DNA of 10,529 nucleotides from Acanthamoeba lenticulata (lineage: Eukaryota; Discosea; Longamoebia; Acanthamoebidae). Both the position numbers and the translations under genes were made by a program. Within the stretch, counting starts at the first letter, position 1; each line of letters begins with the position of its first letter. The notes under the pieces are model-generated. The model was not told the origin of the DNA. It saw nothing but the letters and a program-made list of their open reading frames with translations, and ran no database searches. The DNA is taken from contig NAVB01002632.1 in the NCBI GenBank assembly GCA_002179805.1, forward strand, positions 1 through 10,529, written 5' to 3'. Below are positions 6,501-10,529 of the stretch, in pieces.

Positions 6501-9168
6501 CACGACTTCGACGGCTTCACCAACAGTGACTCTTACTGTGACGCCCACTGTTTCGCCGTCCGTGACCCCAACCGTAACTACTACAGTGAGCCCTTCGGCG
6601 ACGCCCAGCATTACGTCCACAACTACGCCGACCTTGACACCGACCATGACACCCACTGTAACGTCTACCGTTACACCGACGGTGACGCCCACAATGACGC
6701 CCACAGTCACGCCGACGGCTACGTCCACCACACCAACTGCAACGACAACGGTGACGCCTACCGCCACGCCCATTGGCACACCGACAGCGACACCCACCGT
6801 CACGCCAAGCGCGACACCGACCGTGACGCGGACAGTGACACCCACCGCGACACCTACGGTCACACCAACAGTCACACCTACTGTCACGCCCACGGTTACT
6901 CCAACTGTTCCCACGGTATCCTTGACGGCCACGCCGACTGCAACCTCCACGGTTACGCCGACAGCCACGGTCACTCATACTGTGACGCCGACCGTTACGC
7001 TCGCGGTAACACCTACCGTTACTCCTGCTGTGACGCCCTCGGTGACGCCCACGGTGACGCCCACTGTCACACCATCTGTTACTCCCACCGCCATGCCGAC
7101 GGGAACGCCGACCGTAACAAGAACTGTTACGCCTACTGTAACGCCCACAGTCACTACTACCGTGACACCCACTGTCTCACCACCAGCCACACCAACTGTA
7201 ACGCCTACACCGAGTGTCACGCCTACATCCACTCCGACCGGGACACCCACTGCAACACCATCAGCCACGCCAACTCTCACACCCACCGTCACGCCCACAG
7301 TCACCCGAACTGCCTCACCATCTGTGACGCCCACGGTGACACCCACCGCCACGCCAAGCGTTACGGCCACTGTTACGCCCACTGTTATGTCCGCGGGCAC
7401 GCCTACGGTCTCGCCGACAGTCATGCCTACTGTGACGCCCACGGTGACGCCCACAGTCTCGCCTACTGTTGCAACACCGACAGTGACGCCGACTGTCATG
7501 ACGCCAACGGCGACTGCAACGCCAACGGTGACCGTCACGCCTACTGTGACACCAACTGTGACGCTCACGGTCACGCCGACCGTCACACCTACGTTAACGC
7601 CGACTGTCACACCCACAGCCACACCTACTGTGACGCCCACGGTCATGCCAACCGTCCCGTCCACTGTCACGCCGACGGTTACACCCACGTCGACGCCGAC
7701 GGTGACGCCCACCGTCACTCCCACAGTGACGCCGACAATCACGCCCACTGTGTCGCCGAGTGTCATGCGTTCAGTGACGCCAACCGGAACACCCACTGTG
7801 ACGCCCACTGTGACGCCGAGTGTCACACCAACAGTCACGCCCACCATGACGCCCACTCTTACTCCCACCAGAACGCTGACGGTGACTCCAACAGTCACGC
7901 CCACCGCAACCGTGACGCCCACAGTTACGAGAACTGCTACACCTACGGTGACGCCTACCGTCTCGCCCACTGTAACGCAGACGGTGACGCCTACAGTGAC
8001 GCCCACGGTCACGCCCACAGTAACACCAACAGTGACACCTACCGTCACTTCCACTGTAACGCCGACGGTGACGCCTACAGTGACGCCCACGGTGACTCCT
8101 TCAGTCACGCCGACAGTGACGCGGACAGTTGCGCCCACAGTCACTCCTACAGTCACGCCGACAGTCACACCGACTGTGACACCCACCGTAACTCCATCCA
8201 GTACAACATCACCAACCCCATCGATCTCCGAGTCTCCTTCATCCCCGACATCGTCCATTTCGTTGTCGCCAACAGCTTCCGTCTCCCCGTCGCCGAGTCT
8301 CACTCCGGGTCTCTCTCCTTCCTCGTCGCACTCGAGGACGCCCACCCCTTCGCTCACGCCGACGCGCACGCCTTCTTCCACACCGTCGATCTCGTGCTCA
8401 GCGACGCCCTCGGTCTCGGGGTCGCCCACATCCTCAATCACACCCACGGCCACGCGGACCTCTACTCCAACCTCTTCTGTGAGCCGAACATCCTCGCCCT
8501 CGTCATCGCCGTCGAAATCGGCATCACTATCGCCGTCCGCGCCCAATTCGCCGACATCTCCGTCCTTGGGCACATCGCCGACTGCCACGGTGACACCCAC
8601 CCCGTCGGTCTCGAGTACCGCGACCCCGTCCCCACCTGCTTCGACGTCTGCAACGACCACCCCATCAACGACCGCGTCAAGCTCTCGAGCACCGTCAACG
8701 ACCGCATCAAGCTCCCGGACTCCCTCAGCGACCCCGACCAAATCAGCGTCAAGGTCGCCCACCAGAAGTCCCTCGACCAGCCCTCGCTTCGTCAACGGGA
8801 CGGTAGCCGCTGGCAGTGGTGGCGGCATCGATGTGGGCATTATCGCAGCGGGCGTAGCCATTCCACTGGCTCTGGCCGCACTCGCAGGACTTGCAGCGGC
8901 GGCGGCGCTCCTGCTCTGGCGACGCAGGGCTGCATCTACCCCCACGCTCAGCCCGAAAGTGGTGGACGAGAACAGCTTGGGCAACGCCAGCGGGTCTCCC
9001 ATCTACGAGACCCGCACAACACACAAGAATGAGCTCTACGCTGGCGACAACGAACAACACGACGACGTGTTCTTCTTCAGCAATCCCTCCCCGGCTGGCG
9101 GCGACATGGGCGGTGCAAGCCGAGATGCATCCTACCAAGCCCACGCCATGACCTGGGACCATGTGTGA
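3440..9168 (+). CDS. Giant mucin-like type I membrane protein: DUF4114-like head, CXCXC segment, PTVT stalk, one TM helix
   Basis: Probable cell-surface adhesin or coat protein held out on a long stalk. Inferred exons 3440-4126, 4204-4465 and 4538-9168 give 1,859 residues. Residues 1-38 form a signal peptide (hydrophobic 20-32, likely cut TVRA|D). The head contains VGFFLDVDG (181-189) and, after the first splice, FFGFDDV then [12 protein letters not shown] (248-259), the acidic DxDxND hallmark of DUF4114 (PF13448). A Cys-rich segment (263-315) includes CTCAC, a CXCXC motif. PTVT tetrapeptides run from 341 to 1536, then a Ser/Thr/Pro spacer to about 1732, a TM helix (1749-1777), RRR and an 82-residue tail. 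N-glycosylation sequons are at N90, N109, N140, N176, N262, N294 and N1736. The Thr-rich stalk should be heavily O-glycosylated. The ATG at 3440 is chosen because it opens a clean signal peptide; the frame extends upstream without another ATG. Ligand and exact function are unknown. Confidence 0.82.
4127..4203 (+). other. Stalk-protein intron 1, 77 nt, phase 0
   Basis: The donor is CGC|GTACGT and the acceptor TATCCCACTAG|GACCCC, preceded by a pyrimidine-rich stretch. The unspliced frame of exon 1 ends soon after, at 4288. Splicing joins it to the frame that encodes the DYND motif and the whole stalk. The join [19 protein letters not shown] agrees with the DUF4114 pattern. Confidence 0.88.
4466..4537 (+). 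other. Stalk-protein intron 2, 72 nt, phase 1, stop-free
   Basis: The donor is CCAC|GTACGT and the acceptor CGAACCGCGCAG|CGAGTC. It holds an 11-C run (4473-4483) and a T-rich 3' half. Its length is a multiple of three with no stop, so reading through would insert 24 residues rich in Phe, unlike the Thr/Pro-rich sequence that follows. Splicing gives [15 protein letters not shown], a smooth entry into the stalk. It lies exactly at the head-stalk boundary. Confidence 0.75.
5341..5520 (+). repeat. 60-bp higher-order period inside the PTVT array
   Basis: Three consecutive 60-bp blocks (5341, 5401, 5461) are made of five 12-bp units each and share block-specific third-base choices. The last 30 bases of the first two blocks differ at one position (ccgacggtga versus ccgaccgtga). 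Each block ends with ccgaca followed by gttac. This points to duplication of multi-unit blocks. Confidence 0.7.
5970..6041 (+). repeat. 36-bp tandem duplication, one mismatch
   Basis: Positions 5970-6005 and 6006-6041 are identical except for cgccc versus ctccc, a synonymous change. Each copy is three 12-bp units. It is among the most alike neighbouring pairs noticed in the array, so probably one of its younger expansions. Confidence 0.75.
8197..8784 (+). other. Ser/Thr/Pro-rich spacer of the stalk protein
   Basis: Residues 1537 to about 1732 switch from Val-containing PTVT units to SPTPS-, SSPS- and TPS-type sequence with little Val. Arg and Lys appear more often towards the membrane ([16 protein letters not shown]). 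It probably forms the membrane-proximal, O-glycosylated base of the stalk. Confidence 0.75.
8665..8724 (+). repeat. 30-bp tandem duplication encoding STTASSSR(A/T)P twice
   Basis: Two adjacent 30-bp copies start at 8665 and 8695 (tcaacgaccgcgtcaagctc and tcaacgaccgcatcaagctc at their 5' ends). They encode a ten-residue Ser/Thr/Pro unit twice. The period differs from the 12-bp main array, so this is a separate expansion event. Confidence 0.75.
8833..8919 (+). other. Transmembrane helix of the stalk protein
   Basis: Residues 1749-1777 (V..W) are Ala/Leu/Ile/Val/Gly-rich and uncharged, preceded by GSGGGID and followed by WRRR, a stop-transfer signal. The tail of 82 residues that follows is polar and carries three Tyr (PIYETR, ELYAGD, ASYQAH), possible phosphorylation sites. 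It ends TWDHV. Confidence 0.85.
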
Positions 9169-9548
9169 CCAGTGTAAACCTGAATATCCCAGTAGCGAAA
9201 TTTACTACCAAAGATGGACTAAGACCTTGATAGCGACATCTTACCAAAGATGCGCAAGTGTCCGTAAGAACTTCCTTTCTTGACTTGGCGTGATCTTAGG
9301 CCCTCCAGCGTCCTTCACATGGCCGCCTTCTCGAGATACTCCTCATATAGAAGTCATCGGTGCTGACAGCATGGAGATCTCACCACAGATGCTCGTGTCC
9401 TGAAGAGAGAGCCACCGCGTGGGGGCGGCCATGGTACTGGGTCGTGAGCAGCGGGTTTACAGAAAAATATACCTTTTTCCAACTGTTTTATCGGGGGAAT
9501 TGCTTTTTTATTCATATTATTACCTTTTTGCAGTTCAAGTGGACACAC
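9169..9548 (+). other. Intergenic region and probable 5' leader of the next gene
   Basis: This short region lies between the stalk-protein stop and the F-box gene ATG. It contains a direct repeat, taccaaagatg, at 9206-9216 and 9242-9252. A good acceptor, tacctttttgcag, ends at 9533, and a GTGAGC donor-like site lies at 9444, so a 90-nt intron in the 5' untranslated leader is possible. A weak TATA-like catatag lies near 9344-9350. No AATAAA was seen after the stop. Confidence 0.4.
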
Positions 9549-10529
9549 ATGGAGGGTGCTTGTGGTGCGGCACTGCTTCAACTGCCCATTGAGGTGTTGT
9601 CCTCACCGGTGGCCCTCACATGAGGTTTTTATGCGCACCACTAAGCAAAGGGTTGTGCTCCACCTCCCCCCCCCTCTCTTTTCTCCCTCCCTTTGTGCCG
9701 ATCGCCAGGTGCAATGGGGCATTTGGGCGCTGCTTGATGCCAGGAGCCTCTGCACGGCCGCCCTCGTCTGCCGCTCCTGGCGCGCGCTCGCCACCGACAA
9801 TCTCCTTTGGGTACAGGAGAGCTATTTTTTTTATTTTTATTTTATTTTATTTATAATAAAGTATTTATTGGAGCAGAGGGAGCGGTGCCGCGAGGAGATC
9901 AACGTCGAGTGGACGCCGCGCATGCTGGCTCGCCGCCACAAGTCGTGGAAGCGCCACTTTGGCGTGCGCCGCAGAGCGGTGCTCGGCCGCTTCCGCCAGG
10001 CGCTCCAGCGCGCCGCGCAAGATTTGCTGGACGACGCGTCCCACCGCCGCCCACGCGCCTCGTACGGCATCGCCTTGCAATGGACCCTTCATCATCGCCT
10101 GCATCACCATCGTCATCATCATTCTCACGGGCGTGCGAGCGGCGGCGGAGGGCAGGAGCGAGACCGAGTGCGTGGAGCTGTTGGTGGCGCTCAACTATGA
10201 CCCGGCGCGTGAGCGCAGGTTTGCCTGCCGCGTGCTCGTGCCGCACGCCATCAGGTGCGCGACGTCTGTTTGTCTGTTTTGTCTGTTGTCGGTGTTTCTA
10301 TTTATTTTTGAATTTCTATTTCTCTTTTTGGTTGAGCAGACCCGAGCAGCAGGCGCGCAAGCGCGACCCCGTCGTGATTTGCACCGACGAAGCGCATGCC
10401 CTGAAGGAGGAGGCGGCCGGCCTGGGCCTGCTGGTCTATGACCAGTCTTCTCTGATTGCCTTCAAAAAGGACAGAAAACGCATCAAGAAGTGGAGTACTT
10501 GTTCTACCGTTTTTTGTTTTTTGTTTTTT
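9549..10529 (+). CDS. F-box protein with a uL1 (ribosomal protein L1)-fold domain, N-terminal part (runs off the right edge)
   Basis: Inferred exons 9549-9593, 9709-9810, 9877-10061, 10156-10254 and 10340-10494 (ending at a donor-like GTACTT) keep phase and give 195 codons. Residues about 12-53 form an F-box: LPIEVQWGIWALLDARSL, then VCRSWRALATDNLLW, with the usual spacing. F-boxes bind Skp1 and recruit targets to SCF ubiquitin ligases. After a basic linker (WKRHFGVRRR), residues from about 85 resemble uL1 proteins (RPL10A or RSL1D1 type): a helix, ECVELLVALNYDP (116-128), RRF, VPHAIRP, VVICTDEA and SLIAFKKDRKRIKKW. The ATG at 9549 is the only one in frame before the F-box. Intron 3, which changes frame, is the weakest junction. 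If it is wrong, the F-box and uL1 parts could belong to separate genes. The uL1 part looks too divergent to be the main ribosomal protein. Confidence 0.65.
9594..9708 (+). other. F-box gene intron 1, 115 nt, phase 0
   Basis: The donor is GAG|GTGTTG and the acceptor CGATCGCCAG|GTGCAA, with a nine-C run (9666-9674) and a long pyrimidine tract. The unspliced exon 1 frame stops at 9621-9623. Splicing gives LPIE-VQWGIW, which has the exact F-box spacing. A second donor-like site 15 nt downstream would make the F-box five residues too long. Confidence 0.75.
9811..9876 (+). other. F-box gene intron 2, 66 nt, phase 0, stop-free
   Basis: The donor is TGG|GTACAG and the acceptor TTGGAGCAG|AGGGAG. The interior is almost pure A/T. 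Reading through would insert 22 mostly aromatic and Ile residues, whereas splicing gives LLW-RERCREE, the usual end of an F-box. Its length is a multiple of three and it lacks a stop. Confidence 0.85.
10062..10155 (+). other. F-box gene intron 3, 94 nt, phase 2 (frame-changing)
   Basis: The donor is GCCTC|GTACGG and the acceptor GGAGGGCAG|GAGCGA, with ttctcac as a possible branch site. It is needed to pass from the F-box frame, which stops near 10198, to the frame of the uL1-like segment. The 3' end lacks a strong pyrimidine tract, so this junction is less certain than the others. Confidence 0.55.
10255..10339 (+). other. F-box gene intron 4, 85 nt, phase 2
   Basis: The donor is ATCAG|GTGCGC and the acceptor TTGGTTGAGCAG|ACCCGA. 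The interior is strongly T-rich. Splicing gives VPHAIR-PEQQARKRDPVVI, consistent with the uL1 family. Confidence 0.88.

Larger units (their letters stand above)
4609..8196 (+). repeat. 12-bp coding minisatellite encoding PTVT repeats (about 300 nominal units)
   Basis: The unit is roughly CCNACNGTNACN, encoding Pro-Thr-Val-Thr, and covers residues 341-1536. Third codon positions vary freely while the amino acids repeat, so the array is much more uniform in protein than in DNA. Common replacements are A, S, I, M, L or R for Val and S for the first Thr. Register slips change the unit by two or other whole codons (for example TATVTVTP near 6220-6240) and never break the frame. The stretch from about 5200 to 6110 is the most uniform; 6115-7400 is more degenerate. 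The product should be an extended, Pro-stiffened, O-glycosylated rod. Confidence 0.93.

Noticed and set aside
4347..6974. 875-codon minus-strand frame of Val-Gly-Val-Thr repeats
   Set aside because: It is the reverse complement of the PTVT array; lack of stops follows from the 12-bp unit. It has no start context, domain or splice logic of its own.
4609..8196. CRISPR array or ice-nucleation-type repeat
   Set aside because: There are no spacers between units, and the unit is a 12-bp coding tetrapeptide, not the 16-residue ice-nucleation repeat or a 25-40 bp CRISPR repeat.
6975..9002. 675-codon minus-strand frame
   Set aside because: Same cause: shadow of the array and of the Ser/Thr/Pro spacer, with no recognisable domain.
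6252..9032. 926-codon plus-strand frame rich in His, Asp and Ala
   Set aside because: It is a shifted frame of the same repeats, begins inside the array and lacks any domain; the Pro-Thr-Val-Thr frame carries the signal peptide, head and TM helix.
10062..10200. His-rich continuation of the F-box frame (LHHHRHHHSHG)
   Set aside because: It lies in the inferred intron 3 and runs to a stop near 10198. The alternative frame after 10156 shows clear uL1-like sequence, so splicing is the better explanation.

Overview
The window reads as nuclear DNA of a GC-rich, intron-rich unicellular eukaryote. Short GT..AG introns (54-115 nt), donors close to GTACGT or GTGCGT, a TATA box, and the protein types (amoeba-style ABCG transporter, mucin-like surface protein, F-box protein) fit Acanthamoeba or a related amoebozoan best. 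The organism is an inference; no marker gene settles it. Exon boundaries come from splice signals, phase matching and protein-family alignment by eye, not from transcript data.

Layout. (1) Positions 1-1988, minus strand: the N-terminal part (552 codons, five exons) of an ABCG/PDR-type ABC transporter. It has a complete nucleotide-binding domain and the first membrane helices, then runs off the left edge. (2) 1989-3439: a divergent intergenic region of about 1.45 kb with a TATA box for the transporter and a purine-rich tract near the other gene. No convincing gene was seen in it. (3) 3440-9168, plus strand: a three-exon gene for a predicted 1,859-residue type I membrane protein. Its parts are a signal peptide, a DUF4114-like head, a Cys-rich CXCXC segment, a stalk of about 1,200 residues built from PTVT tetrapeptides, a Ser/Thr/Pro-rich spacer, one transmembrane helix and an 82-residue cytoplasmic tail. 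The stalk DNA is a 12-bp-period minisatellite of about 3.6 kb. (4) 9169-9548: a short intergenic or leader region. (5) 9549 to the right edge, plus strand: the first five exons of a gene whose spliced product appears to join an F-box to a ribosomal-protein-L1 (uL1) fold domain, running off the right edge.

The three genes do not form an obvious pathway. They look like ordinary neighbours in a compact eukaryotic genome. The items most worth a second look are the giant Thr/Pro stalk protein with its bacterial-style DUF4114 head, the internal history of its repeat array, and the apparent F-box-uL1 fusion. Each gene also has one stop-free intron whose length is a multiple of three, so unspliced forms would stay in frame.
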